The notes beneath the pieces are model-generated. The model was not told the origin of the DNA, made no database searches, and saw nothing but the letters and a program-made list of their open reading frames with translations. Both the position numbers and the translations under genes were made by a program. From assembly GCA_016713175.1 (NCBI GenBank), contig JADJPQ010000029.1, positions 62,001-126,000 on the forward strand: 64,000 nucleotides of DNA, written 5' to 3'. This DNA comes from Planctomycetota bacterium. GTDB lineage: Bacteria > Planctomycetota > UBA1135 > UBA2386. Positions 29,366 to 38,800 of this stretch are shown here, in pieces (positions within the stretch are counted from its first letter, which is position 1; each line of letters opens with the position of its first letter).

Positions 29366-30640
29366 TCACATCGGGTTGCCGCCGGGACCGGTGGCGGGCG
29401 CCGCTGCCTGTAGTTGCCCATCGACCAGGATCTCGCGGACGAAGACCTCGCTGCCCAGGGACGGATAGACGGTCACGGTGCCGCCGAGTCCTGCCGGCGC
29501 CTGCCACCACAACTGCTCGTCGAGGAACACCAGCACGCCGGCCGGTGTGTCGTGAATGCCGATCGTGCATTCCTTGCCCTGCGTCAGCGCGCGCGGGCCG
29601 CGAGCGTCACGGCGGCCGTGGTACCACAGGTGGTTCTCGTCGGCAACTTCCCAGTTCAGCAGCAGGTTCACCGGCCCGACCATGCAACGGAAGTTCAGGC
29701 CGGCGTCGCTGCGGATGCCGCCGCGGATCACCACCGAACGGATCGAGGCGAACGGCAGCCGGTGCGTCGCGTAGTTCCCGGTGCCGTTGGCGACGCCGCG
29801 CAGTTGCCCGTCGACGACCTGCCACTCGCCGCGAACGACCGCCAGTTGGGCGAGATCCTCGGCGCGCGAAAAGCGCAGTCGCGTGATGCCATCCCGATCG
29901 CACAGCCCGGCGGTGATCGCCGCCAGCGCCCGCGCCTGCGCCGCACGGGCCGCAGGCTCGTCGTTGTCGTCGGCAAGAACGCGTTCACGCGCTGCCAGCC
30001 ACAGTGCCCGACGCCGGGGTCGATCGGTTTCGCGGCCGGCGAGGTCGAGCAGCTGCGGCAGGGCCAGCTCCGCGAACGGCTCGGCCGGCGCCGCTGGCGT
30101 CCGCCGCGCCGCCAGTTCGGCGGCGACGTGCGCCTGCAGCCATGGATCCTCGGTGCGGGCGGCGGCCCGAGCGGCGACATCGGCCAGGCGCGGCATCGGC
30201 GGCACGCCCGCCAGCCAGCCGCGTTGCAGTTCGTCGAGGGCCGCCACGCACAACGCCAGCGGCGGCGTCGCCGGCACTCCCTGCAGCGCCAGCAGCAGTT
30301 CGGTCATCCGGGCCGGACGATCGATCGCGAACGCCTGCGCCTGCTCGGCAATGGCGCGGTTTGCGCGCCCGAGGTCGCCGGCGCGGATCGCCAGGTCGAT
30401 CGCCGCATCGAACAGCAGGAACGACGTCGCCGGGTCCGTGGCCGCGCGCGCCTTGGCAAACAGGCGGAACAGCGTCACGTCGATCTGGCCGCCGTCCTGT
30501 TCGTGCACCAGGTCGACGACGGCCGCGAGCGCGGGGCCCCGCGCTGCCGCCAGCTGCGCCGCGGTCGGCGGCGGCGCCGGTTCCTGCGCGACGGCGACGA
30601 CGCCGGCGCCGACCAGCAGCCATCGTTCAGGTCGCACCAT
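29366..30640 (-). CDS. Secreted protein with DUF1080-like (3-keto-disaccharide hydrolase) domain
   Basis: 424 residues. Signal peptide at the start (WLLVGAGVVAVAQEP). Residues 20-260 are helical, TPR-like repeats. The last ~150 residues resemble the DUF1080 beta-sandwich: GEWQVVDGQLRGVA, NFRCMVGPVNLLLNWEV, and a VREILVDG ending. Domains of this family bind or cleave oxidised sugars; whether this one is active cannot be told. It overlaps the next gene upstream by 14 bp, so it is likely co-transcribed. Confidence 0.6.
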   Translation of the reverse strand: MVRPERWLLVGAGVVAVAQEPAPPPTAAQLAAARGPALAAVVDLVHEQDGGQIDVTLFRLFAKARAATDPATSFLLFDAAIDLAIRAGDLGRANRAIAEQAQAFAIDRPARMTELLLALQGVPATPPLALCVAALDELQRGWLAGVPPMPRLADVAARAAARTEDPWLQAHVAAELAARRTPAAPAEPFAELALPQLLDLAGRETDRPRRRALWLAARERVLADDNDEPAARAAQARALAAITAGLCDRDGITRLRFSRAEDLAQLAVVRGEWQVVDGQLRGVANGTGNYATHRLPFASIRSVVIRGGIRSDAGLNFRCMVGPVNLLLNWEVADENHLWYHGRRDARGPRALTQGKECTIGIHDTPAGVLVFLDEQLWWQAPAGLGGTVTVYPSLGSEVFVREILVDGQLQAAAPATGPGGNPM

Positions 30641-31118
30641 TCTTGCTCTTGGCCATAGCCGAAGTCGCCAGAGCCAGGGCGGCGAGACCGGCGGGGATCA
30701 CCATGTGTTCCCATCGCAGCTTGTCATGCGCGACCAGCACCAGATCGAGCAGCCGCACGGCGAGGATCACCAGGATCACCTTGCACAGCATCTGCTTGAC
30801 CTCCTCGAGGCCGGTCACCGTCTCGTCGTCGATCAGCGACGACCGCGGATCGAGGATGCGCCACAGGTAGGCGCCGAGCAGGAACTGCACCAGCGACAAC
30901 AGCAGCGCGTCGATCGCCTTCACCGCGTAGCTGATGGTCAGGTCGTTCTGGGTCTGGAAGTCGAACGCGTCGATCAGCGCTCTGCCGGCATCGAGCGCGG
31001 CGATCATCGCCGTGGCGATGCCGCCGATGCTGGCGATCGCGACGGCGAAGTAGCCGAGAGCTCTCTTGCCCAGGCGCAGCCAGTGTTCGGGCAGCGGTGG
31101 TGGCGCGGTGCCGTGCAT
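30627..31118 (-). CDS. YqhA-like (UPF0114) membrane protein
   Basis: 163 residues. Three or four transmembrane segments (FAVAIASIGGIATAMIAAL, LLLSLVQFLLGAYLW, VILVILAVRLLDLVLVA). The charged LDPRSSLIDDETV and EEVKQMLCKV segments between them fit UPF0114. No biochemical function is established for the family. ATG 31118 follows one base after the OPT gene's stop, so translation is coupled. Confidence 0.65.
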   Translation of the reverse strand: MHGTAPPPLPEHWLRLGKRALGYFAVAIASIGGIATAMIAALDAGRALIDAFDFQTQNDLTISYAVKAIDALLLSLVQFLLGAYLWRILDPRSSLIDDETVTGLEEVKQMLCKVILVILAVRLLDLVLVAHDKLRWEHMVIPAGLAALALATSAMAKSKNGAT

Positions 31119-31119
31119 G

Positions 31120-33336
31120 TCAGACCTTGCCGTGGTTGCCCGGCGCGCCACCACGCGCGGCGCGGAACATCAGCCAGCCGAGCAACACGATCATGCCAAA
31201 GCCGAACAGGTCCGACATCGGCGATTCGTTGCCGCCGGTGTCGTTCTCGTTGGCCGCGCCAAAGGGCAGGTGCCGCAGGAACCCCAGCGACCCGTGCAGG
31301 CCGATGTCCGACACGAACCCGGGCAGGAACGCCTGCATCGCCGCCAGGATGCCTAGGATCGACGCGCCGGCGATCAGGCCGGAGCACCACAGGACGCCCT
31401 GCGGTTCGTCCTCCGCATCCGGTTCGCGCTGGTAGCGCTTGTCGGCGAACTTGCGCACCAGACCGCCGAGGAACACCGGCATCGTCGACGCCAGAGGTAG
31501 ATAGACCCCGACCGCGAACGTCAGCGCGCGGAAGCCCATCAGCTCGATGAACAGCGAGATCGCGACGCCGATCAGGATCAGGTCCCACGGCAGTTTCTGC
31601 GTCAGGATGCCGTCGATCACGGTCGCCATCAGTGTCGCCTGCGGCGCCTGCAAGCGACCGCTGCCGATGCCGTCTTCGCGCCGGTAGATCGCCTGATTGG
31701 TCGCCGGGTCCACCAGATAGTTGCCCGGCTCGAGCTTCTGGTCGGCCGGCAGGTCCGCCTTGTCGATCTTGACGAACACGTAGCTGCGCGGCGCCGGTGC
31801 CCCGGCCTGCCCCGCCCGCAGTTCCTCGTAGCGGCTCTGGATCTGCCCCCGGTTCTCGAGCAGTTCGGCCTTGACCGCGAACGGCTGCGCCAGCGGCGTC
31901 TCCTTGGTCTCGGCCAGATTCAGCCCGTACGCCGTCCAGCCGATCGCCAGCACCGATGCCAGCACGCCGATCACCAGTGCGCCCTGCTGTCGGACCGGCG
32001 TTGCGCCGACGAGGAAGCCCGTCTTCAGGTCCTGCGAGCAGGTTCCGGCATTGGAGATCGCGATGCAGACGATCGCGCCGATCATCAGTGCCAGCACTGC
32101 ATACTTGCCGTCGCCCATGCCAGCGGCAACGAACAGTCCACAGGTCCCCATCAGCACGGCGATCGTCATGCCCGACAGCGGATTCGACGTCGACCCCACC
32201 TCGCCGGTCACCCGCGAGCTGACCACGGCGAACAGGAAGCCGAACACCAGGATCATCACCGCGCCGAGCCAGTCGACCTGGAACGCCGGCACCAACGCCA
32301 CCATCGCGACCAGACCGACAGCGCCCAGCAGCAGTACCGGCAGCGGCGTGTCGCGATCGGTCCGCAGGTTGCCCCGACCGGCGTCGCCGCCGAACAGCCC
32401 CTTCGCGGATTGCGTCAGCGCCGACACGATCGCCGGCAAAGCGCGAACCAGCGCGAAGATGCCACCCATCGCCACCGCGCCGGCACCGATGTGGCGCACG
32501 TAGTTCTTCCAGATGTCGAACGCCGACATCTCGGCGATCGGCTTGGTCGCGGTGCCGAACGTGCCGGGAATCGCCTGCCCGAACGTGAACACCATCGGGA
32601 TCAGGATCAGCGTCGCCAACAGCGAACCCGCCACCATGATCAGCGAGGTCCGGTAGCCGATGATGTAGCCGACGCCCACCAGCGCCGGATCGAAGTCGCA
32701 TGCCAGCTCGGTCTTGCCGAAGTAGGCGACCTTGTTGCCAAAAAGTTTGTCCAGCGTGACCGCGACGGTGCCCTTGATCGCGCCGAACACGGCCTTCAAG
32801 GACTGGAACAGCACGCCGATGCCCATGCCGACGAACACCTTTCGGGCCGAAGTGCCGCCGAGTTCGCCAACGCGCAGGATCTCCGCGCAGGCTTTCCCTT
32901 CGGGATAACGCAGCTTGCCGTGTTCCTTGACGATCAGATACCGGCGCAGCGGCACCATCATCAGCACACCGAGCGTGCCGCCCGTCGCCGCGATCAGCGT
33001 GGTCAGCCCGATCTCGAGCGGATAGCCGAGCAGGATCAGCGCCGGCACCGTGAACACCACCGCCGCCGCCACCGACTCACCCGCCGAACCGGTCGTCTGC
33101 GTGATGTTGTGCTCGAGGATCGCCCGCTTGCCGCTCCGGGCCCGCAACACCGCGATCGCGATCACCGCGATCGGCACCGACGCCGACACCGTCAGTCCGA
33201 CCCGCAGCGCCAGGTAGGTCGACGCCGCCCCGAAGACGATGCCCAGCAGGGCACCCAGCAGCACGGCGCGGAACGTGAGTTCGGGCTGGTCTTCATGCGC
33301 CGCGACCAGCGGTTGATGGACGGGTTGATCGGACAT
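31120..33336 (-). CDS. OPT-family oligopeptide/metal-chelate transporter
   Basis: 738 residues and about 14-16 transmembrane helices. OPT motifs: ELTFRAVLLGALLGIVFGA near the N-terminus, NITQTTGSAGES at ~78, and RYPEGKACAEI. An ~100-residue soluble insertion (EPGNYLVDPATNQAIYRRED) is present near residue 500, as in many bacterial OPT proteins. It probably imports peptides or metal chelates coupled to protons. First gene of a minus-strand run including the YqhA-like gene; divergent from the PHM-like gene by 128 bp. Confidence 0.9.
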   Translation of the reverse strand: MSDQPVHQPLVAAHEDQPELTFRAVLLGALLGIVFGAASTYLALRVGLTVSASVPIAVIAIAVLRARSGKRAILEHNITQTTGSAGESVAAAVVFTVPALILLGYPLEIGLTTLIAATGGTLGVLMMVPLRRYLIVKEHGKLRYPEGKACAEILRVGELGGTSARKVFVGMGIGVLFQSLKAVFGAIKGTVAVTLDKLFGNKVAYFGKTELACDFDPALVGVGYIIGYRTSLIMVAGSLLATLILIPMVFTFGQAIPGTFGTATKPIAEMSAFDIWKNYVRHIGAGAVAMGGIFALVRALPAIVSALTQSAKGLFGGDAGRGNLRTDRDTPLPVLLLGAVGLVAMVALVPAFQVDWLGAVMILVFGFLFAVVSSRVTGEVGSTSNPLSGMTIAVLMGTCGLFVAAGMGDGKYAVLALMIGAIVCIAISNAGTCSQDLKTGFLVGATPVRQQGALVIGVLASVLAIGWTAYGLNLAETKETPLAQPFAVKAELLENRGQIQSRYEELRAGQAGAPAPRSYVFVKIDKADLPADQKLEPGNYLVDPATNQAIYRREDGIGSGRLQAPQATLMATVIDGILTQKLPWDLILIGVAISLFIELMGFRALTFAVGVYLPLASTMPVFLGGLVRKFADKRYQREPDAEDEPQGVLWCSGLIAGASILGILAAMQAFLPGFVSDIGLHGSLGFLRHLPFGAANENDTGGNESPMSDLFGFGMIVLLGWLMFRAARGGAPGNHGKV

Positions 33337-33464
33337 GGCGGCAAGAGTCCCGCGCCGCCGACCGTCTTTCCAGCGACAAGGCCGGAGCCGACGCGACTTG
33401 TTTGGGACACAGCCACGTCCCCGACGTCACCGCACGGGGCAATATCCTGGCCCCGCGGAACATC

Positions 33465-35048
33465 ATGCGCACAGCCATCCTCGTCGCGTTGTCCAGCGTC
33501 ACTCTCGTGCTCGCCCAGAACCCGCCGGCGACAGCACCGGCCGCCAAGACCGTGCCGACGTTCACCCAGGACATCGCCCCGATCGTCTTCCAGAGCTGCA
33601 CGACTTGCCACCGCCCCGGCGAGGCCGCGCCGTTCGCGCTGCTGAACTACGCCGACACCAAGAAGCGCGGCAAGATGATCCAGAAGGTCGTCACCGCGCG
33701 GCTGATGCCGCCCTGGCACCCCGAACCCGGCCACGGCGAGTTCAAGCATCCGCTGCGGCTGCCTGACGCCGACGTCGCCAAGATCGACGCCTGGGTCAAG
33801 GGCGGCATGCCGGAGGGTCCCGCCGACAAGCTGCCGAAGTTGCCCGAGTATCCCGAGGGCTGGCAGCTCGGCGAACCGGACATGGTGGTCCGGATGCTGG
33901 AGCCGTTCGAGGTGCCGGCATCGGGCCGCGACATCTACCGCAACTTCGTGTTGCCGATGGGGCTGCCCGACGACAAGTACATCACCGCGATCGAAGTGCG
34001 GCCGTCGGCGCGTTCGGTGCTGCACCACGTGTTGTTCTTCGTCGACGAGGAACGCACCGGCCAGACCGAGGAAGCCAAGGACAGCAAACCCGGGTTCGGC
34101 GGTGGCAACCGGATGCTGCTGCTGCCGATGGTCGCCGGCTGGGCGGTCGGCGGTCGCCCCGAACACCTGCCCGATGGCCTCGGCATCCATCTGAAGAAGG
34201 GCGCGGACCTGATGATCCAGAGCCACTTCCACCCGAGCGGCAAGAAGGAGAAGGAGCAGACGACGTTCGGCATCCACTTCGCCGATCAGCCGCCGACCCG
34301 CACGCTGGTGTCGATCCAGATGCCGCCGCTGTTCGGCCGCTTCGCCAAGCTCGACATCCCGGCCGGCGACAAGGACTGGCTCTTGGCCGATCAGTTCGAA
34401 CTGCCATGCGACGTCGACACCGTCAAAGTCGGTGGCCACGCCCACATGCTGTGCCGGTCGATGCGCCTCCATGCCGAACTGCCCGATGGCAACAAGGAAC
34501 CGCTGTTCCTGATCCGCGACTGGGACTTCGACTGGCAGAACGACTACACCTACGCTGCGGCGGTCAGGCTGCCGAAGGGCTCGATGCTGAAGGCGGAGAT
34601 CCGCTACGACAACAGCAAGGACAACAAGGACAACCCCAACAAGCCGCCCAAGCGGGTGCAATGGGGCCGCGAGACGACCGATGAGATGGGCAGCATCACG
34701 CTGGTGGTCGTGCCGGCCGACGAGAAGGATCTCGGCGACCTGCTGATGGCGGTCCGCTCGCGGATGTTCGGTCGCGTCGCCGGCAACGTCGACGAGCGCG
34801 TCGACGAACAGTTCGAGCGGCTCGACGCCGACAAGGACGGCAAGGTCTCGGAGAAGGAGGTGCCCGAGCAGTACCGCCGATTCTTCGGCTTCCTCGACGC
34901 CAATGGCGATGGCTTCCTCGACAAGGACGAGGTCAAGCGGATGTTCGGCGGCGGCGGGCGGCGTGGCGGCGGCGGCGGCCGCTCTGGCGGCGGCGAGGAC
35001 GGCGGCGACGGCGGCAGCGGCGGCAAGAAGGGCGGCAAGAAGGAATGA
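33465..35048 (+). CDS. Cytochrome c / PHM-like copper monooxygenase with EF-hands
   Basis: 527 residues. Signal peptide (AILVALSSVTLVLAQ), then a cytochrome c-like domain with CTTCH (45-49) and the MPPWHPEPGHGE motif. The middle part has the PHM (type II copper, ascorbate-dependent monooxygenase) histidines: SVLHHVLFF, SHFHPSGK and GGHAHML. Two EF-hands follow (DADKDGKVSEKE and DANGDGFLDKDE), then a Gly/Arg/Lys-rich tail. This combination is known from planctomycetes but substrates are not established. ATG 33465 gives the signal peptide. The gene overlaps its downstream partner by ATGA. Confidence 0.88.
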   Translation: MRTAILVALSSVTLVLAQNPPATAPAAKTVPTFTQDIAPIVFQSCTTCHRPGEAAPFALLNYADTKKRGKMIQKVVTARLMPPWHPEPGHGEFKHPLRLPDADVAKIDAWVKGGMPEGPADKLPKLPEYPEGWQLGEPDMVVRMLEPFEVPASGRDIYRNFVLPMGLPDDKYITAIEVRPSARSVLHHVLFFVDEERTGQTEEAKDSKPGFGGGNRMLLLPMVAGWAVGGRPEHLPDGLGIHLKKGADLMIQSHFHPSGKKEKEQTTFGIHFADQPPTRTLVSIQMPPLFGRFAKLDIPAGDKDWLLADQFELPCDVDTVKVGGHAHMLCRSMRLHAELPDGNKEPLFLIRDWDFDWQNDYTYAAAVRLPKGSMLKAEIRYDNSKDNKDNPNKPPKRVQWGRETTDEMGSITLVVVPADEKDLGDLLMAVRSRMFGRVAGNVDERVDEQFERLDADKDGKVSEKEVPEQYRRFFGFLDANGDGFLDKDEVKRMFGGGGRRGGGGGRSGGGEDGGDGGSGGKKGGKKE

Positions 35049-35602
35049 CCGGCGCGCGCGCGGCGTGGCTGTGCTCGCTGCTTTGCGGCTGTGCGGGCGC
35101 CGCACCGACGATCCTTCCCGACCTCGACGGTCGTGCGCAGGCACCGCTCACGGTCGCGGCCGGCCAACTGCACGTGCTGTTCTTCGTCAGCCAGGAGTGT
35201 CCGATCGCCAACAGCTACGCGCCGCGGATCGCCGAACTGGCGGCCGGCTGGCCTGGCGCCGTGCGGACGTTCGTCGTGCATGTCGATCCCGATCTCACGG
35301 TCGCCGCGGCCACGGCGCATGCGCGCGACTACGCGCTGCCGGCGCCGATCCTGCTGGATCCGGCGCAATCGCTGGCCACGGCGCTCGGCATCACGCACAC
35401 GCCGGAGGTCGCCGTACTGACCACCGGTGGGCTCGCCTATCGCGGTCGCATCGACGATCGCTGGGGTGATCTCGGCGAGAAATCGCAGGAACCGGAAACG
35501 CACGACCTGCGCGACGCGGTGGCGGCGCTGCTCGCGGACCGAACGATCGCGACGCCACGCACCGAACCGGTCGGCTGCCTGCTGCCCGAGGCGCAGCGCT
35601 GA
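35045..35602 (+). CDS. Thioredoxin-like redoxin with a CPI motif
   Basis: 185 residues. N-terminal LLCGCAG suggests a lipoprotein or signal peptide. The thioredoxin fold has VLFFVSQECPIANSYAPRI, a single-Cys CPI centre typical of planctomycete redoxins, and GITHTPEVAVL with the cis-Pro. ATGA overlap with the PHM-like gene predicts a functional pair, perhaps delivering electrons or copper. An ordinary disulfide-reductase role is unlikely because the second active-site Cys is missing. Confidence 0.8.
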   Translation: MTGARAAWLCSLLCGCAGAAPTILPDLDGRAQAPLTVAAGQLHVLFFVSQECPIANSYAPRIAELAAGWPGAVRTFVVHVDPDLTVAAATAHARDYALPAPILLDPAQSLATALGITHTPEVAVLTTGGLAYRGRIDDRWGDLGEKSQEPETHDLRDAVAALLADRTIATPRTEPVGCLLPEAQR

Positions 35603-35689
35603 GACGCTGCGGATTCCTGCCACAGCGGTCACATGCCGGAGCGCGATGCCCTCGCATCGAAGTGCACCCGCCAATGAAGCCCACCCATT

Positions 35690-35990
35690 GCCTCCTAGGC
35701 CTGAGATCTCCTCCCGCACGACGATGGGGCGCCACAGGTGCGGCTGTGTCTACAGTTCGACGCGGAGCCTCGGCAGTCCGACGAGCAGCACGTGGATGCG
35801 GCGACTGCCGTCGAGGTCGCTCTCGGCCAGGGCGCGGACTTCAGCCAGTCTTTCCGCCGGCACATCCTGCGCCACGTCTAGCCACAAGAGGATCGTGTGC
35901 GACTCTTCGGCCAGTGCCCGGAGCAGCCGATCGAGGCTGACCGAGTGGCACATGCTCGTTCGCAGGCGCAGGGCTTCGCCGACCGCGAGT
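35690..35990 (-). pseudogene. Fragment of the transposon ATPase (TniB-like), second copy
   Basis: The sequence is close to 41350-41645 in the nested transposon, but on the minus strand. It reads MCHSVSLDRLLRALAEE...ILLWLDVAQDV; the Walker B Glu is Val here, and a CAG-to-TAG change ends the frame just after RLRVEL. The Walker A part is absent. It is a remnant of a second copy of the transposon and sits on one edge of the mobile island. The preceding 87 bases (35603-35689) hold no clear gene; an ATG at 35662 (MKPTHCLLG) could be the cut 5' end of a secreted-protein gene. Confidence 0.85.
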
Positions 35991-36141
35991 CCGCGGGCGA
36001 GCGAGCCCGAACTCTCCCTCCCGACGCGTGCCCGTTGCCGGTGTCCTCGGTCAAGAACTCCGGTTGCGAGGCAGCGGTCACGGTGCTATCTTCGAGTGCG
36101 AGAGTGCAAGGGGTAAGCACTGCTCAACCCGCTCCTGGCGA

Positions 36142-36702
36142 ATGGCATACTCCCGAGACAAATTGCAACCGGCCCCGCGGCGACATGGTCGTCGCGCGAA
36201 GATCGAGCGGGGAACCCGCGAATCGCTGCCGGACACGCAGTTGCTCGCAAAGCTCGTGGCCGCGGGCGAGTCCGGTGCACGGTCGTTCACGGGGCAGCGC
36301 TCGATCATTCGCGAAGCGGGCGAACGGACTCTCGAGGCCTTCGAGATCGCCGTTCTCTCTGGCAAGCCGATTCCCAACGTGCTGGCCTGGGCTCGCAGAG
36401 TCGGCCGCCACGCGGCGATGACGCTGGCCGGGAAGCGGCGCGGCGCGCAGTTGCTTGGGGATGGTGTCGCGGCTACCGATGACGTCACCACCAGCGAGGA
36501 TTCGCCCGAGCCGGCGTCCGGCCTCGCCGAACTGTTGACGCTGGCGGCCTCGAACCCGGCGCTGACGGCGCGGCAACGCGACGTTGTTCGTCGTCTGCAG
36601 GGTGACCGTTCCCTGAAGCGCAACGCGAAGGAGGTGGGAATGTCGCCCTATAACCTCAGGAGAATGCTCGATTCCATCAGAATTCGGCTGAAAGACGGCT
36701 GA
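36142..36702 (+). CDS. Putative sigma-like / HTH regulatory protein
   Basis: 186 residues from ATG 36142. The C-terminus resembles sigma-70 region 4 (LTARQRDVVRRLQGD, AKEVGMSPYNLRRMLDSIRIRL). The N-terminal segment (TQLLAKLVAAGESGARSF, ERTLEAFEIAVLSGKPIP, LAWARRVGRHAAM) is only loosely like region 2. It may regulate genes carried on the island, but no target is evident. It lies between remnants of the transposon and the split IS110 element. A longer upstream frame has no homology and was not used. Confidence 0.5.
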   Translation: MAYSRDKLQPAPRRHGRRAKIERGTRESLPDTQLLAKLVAAGESGARSFTGQRSIIREAGERTLEAFEIAVLSGKPIPNVLAWARRVGRHAAMTLAGKRRGAQLLGDGVAATDDVTTSEDSPEPASGLAELLTLAASNPALTARQRDVVRRLQGDRSLKRNAKEVGMSPYNLRRMLDSIRIRLKDG

Positions 36703-36773
36703 AAACGGAGCCCCCTGTACCACGCAAAGTGCCAGCCGGGGCCTGCTCATCGTAGACTCCGGCCGGTCCGGCA

Positions 36774-36841
36774 GCCTGCCGAGAGCCACCATTTGCCCCC
36801 TGAGATCCGATCTCCTGGGGGGGACCCGTGCCTCGGCAGGC
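36774..36841 (+). ncRNA. Candidate IS110 bridge RNA (structured leader)
   Basis: The non-coding stretch before the IS110 transposase gene contains a perfect 10-bp stem (GCCTGCCGAG at 36774-36783 with CTCGGCAGGC at 36832-36841) enclosing a second stem-loop (CCCCC-TGAGAT...ATCTC-CT-GGGGG at 36796-36821). IS110-family elements are known to encode a bridge RNA in this position with internal loops that pair with target and donor DNA. Sequence-level evidence here is the nested hairpins only; the loops have not been matched to element ends. Confidence 0.35.
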
Positions 36842-36948
36842 AGCCGCGCTCTGACGTCCTGTGGGCAGTCCGTGCCATCGAGCACCAGTACAGGGCGCGC
36901 CGCGGAGCGCGGTGCCGGTTCTTCCCCATGTCCGCTACGGAGGTTGGT

Positions 36949-37470
36949 ATGGAGAACACGAACTGGAAGCACTTCGTCGGGGTCGACTGGGCCAGTGCTG
37001 AACACGAGGTCTGCGCGCTGCAGGCTGACGGCAAGCAGGTCGACGCCAGGGCGTTCAAGCACAGTGGCGATGGCCTCGCCGATCTGTGCGACTGGCTGCT
37101 GAAGCTCGGCGACCCGGGTTCGATCGCGGTAGCGATCGAAGTGCCTCATGGCGCCGTAGTCGAGACTCTGCTGGACCGCGGTTTCGTGGTGTTCGCGATC
37201 AACCCGAAGCAGCTCGACCGCTTCCGGGATCGCTTCACGGTAGCTGGCGCCAAGGACGACCGACGCGACGCACTGGTACTCGCCGACTCGCTGCGCACCG
37301 ACCACCACCTGTTCCGCCGCCTGGCTGTGCAGCCCGCCACGGTGATCGAACTGCGTGAGTGGTCGCGGATGCACGACGAGCTGCAAGCCGAACGCACCGG
37401 CCTGGTCAACCAGATGCGCGCACAGTTCGCGCGCTACTTCCCAGCGTTCCTGCAAGTCTGCGAGGATCGG
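36949..37470 (+). pseudogene. IS110-type transposase, N-terminal half
   Basis: From ATG 36949 (ACGGAGG ribosome-binding site 5 bases upstream): KHFVGVDWASAEHEVCAL carries the DEDD catalytic Asp, IAVAIEVPHGAVVETLL the Glu, and AGAKDDRRDALVLADSLR the Asp pair. These are diagnostic for IS110 (RuvC-like fold). The frame breaks at ~37470 where the IS3-type element begins; after it the frame is unrelated. The C-terminal half is at 43148-43864. Confidence 0.9.
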
Positions 37471-37476
37471 AATGTG

Positions 37477-38587
37477 TCAACGAGAATGAGACACCGGGGG
37501 AAGGAGATTAGTGAGCAACGGCAAGGAGCCGCAGCTGGTTGTTGGCGCCAAAGCACCGAGCGGACGACTGCGTGCTGAAGCGTGTGAATGCTCGGTAGGA
37601 GTTGCAGTCGTGAAGTCGGGATTCAGGGCAATTTGCCTGAGCGGCGGGTTTGCAGGATGCCCCAGGATCGACGATCGAGGATCGGGATGACCTGGGAGAC
37701 CATGGTTCCCGATCTCGATCGGATGCGGTGGGTTGATCCAGACCGCCGGAGGAGGGCGCTTCGCGCGCGGCGCGCGAGCGAAACGCTCGGGGTGGTCGGC
37801 GTAGGCTCGGGCGAGAGCGTCGTTGCGGACCGCGAGCACGTCGTCGACACGACCGTGGTGGACGACGGCAGGCGTCAGCAGGGCAATGCCGGTGTGGTAG
37901 TGCTGGTGGTTGTACCAGTCGAACAGGGATCCGCAGTAGGTGCGCGCATGTTCGATGGAGCCGAAGCGGTCGGGGAAGTCCGGCCTGTACTTGCCGGTCT
38001 TGAACAACGCCTCGGAGTACGGATTGTCGTTGGAGACGTGCGGCCGGCTGTGGCTCTGGTTGATGCCGAGGTCAGCGTAGAGGAGGGCAAGCGGCTTCGA
38101 CGTCATCGAGGCGCCGCGATCGGCGTGGACGACGATCTGGCCAGGGGTGATGCCCTGGCGCTCGTAGGCCTCGCCGATGAGTCGCTTGGCGAGTTCGGCG
38201 GACTCGCACGACGCGACCATCCAGCCGACGACGTAGCGGCTGAAGATGTCGAGGAGGACGTAGAGGTGGTAGTAGGTCCACTTCTCCGGCCCGAGCAGCT
38301 TGGTGATGTCCCACGACCAGACTTGATTCGGGGCGGTCGCGCGCAGTTCGGGTCTCTTGTAGGTGGGATGCCGGAGCTGATCGCGGCGTTCGCGCACGGC
38401 AGCGTTGCGAGCGAGCAGGCGATACATGGTGCGGATCGCACAGAGGTAGACACCCTGGTCGAGCAAGCACGCGAACACCTGGCGAACGGGGAGATCGGCG
38501 TGTTCGTCGCAGTTGAGAGCGGCCATGACGTCGTGCTGCTCCTGGGGCGAGAGGGCGCGACGCGACACAGCGGGCGGTGCCTTGATC
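37477..38587 (-). pseudogene. IS3-type transposase orfB, catalytic C-terminal part
   Basis: The frame reads SRRALSPQEQHDVMAAL, then an integrase core: VWSWDITKLLG (first Asp), VVHADRGASMTS (second Asp) and SNDNPYSEALFKT (Glu), i.e. a full DDE set. The first ~40 residues of the protein are displaced to 42433-42552 by the transposon at 38588-42432. Codons ATC-AAG appear in the same frame on both sides, so excision restores orfB exactly. Confidence 0.92.
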
Positions 38588-38604
38588 TGTCGCGCGCCGC
38601 GCAG
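38588..38604 (+). repeat. Left terminal inverted repeat of the transposon
   Basis: TGTCGCGCGCCGCGCAG. Matches the outer end of the remnant copy at 46016-46032 (15 of 17 bases) and the right end of the same element (12 of 15). Confidence 0.85.
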
Positions 38605-38700
38605 GATGGACCAAGCGCGCCACGGTGATCGAGACGATCACGCCTCACGACTTCACCGGGCTCATCCGATCGAGGAGCGAAGCTCTCATGGGCTCAGGCT

Positions 38701-38773
38701 CACGCCGCACGGGCGGCGTGGCGTAGCATGCGGGCGACGATGAAGTGTGGAGAGGCGGTATGGAGCCGCCTCC
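38701..38773. promoter_or_regulatory. Two subterminal hairpins in the transposon left end
   Basis: CACGCCGC-ACGG-GCGGCGTG (about 38701-38720) and GAGGCGG-TATGGAG-CCGCCTC (about 38753-38773) are perfect stems upstream of the first transposon gene. The second is partly kept in the remnant copy near 45840. They could be regulatory or transposase-binding structures. Confidence 0.35.
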
Positions 38774-38800
38774 CCACGGCATCGACATGGAGTGCATTCC

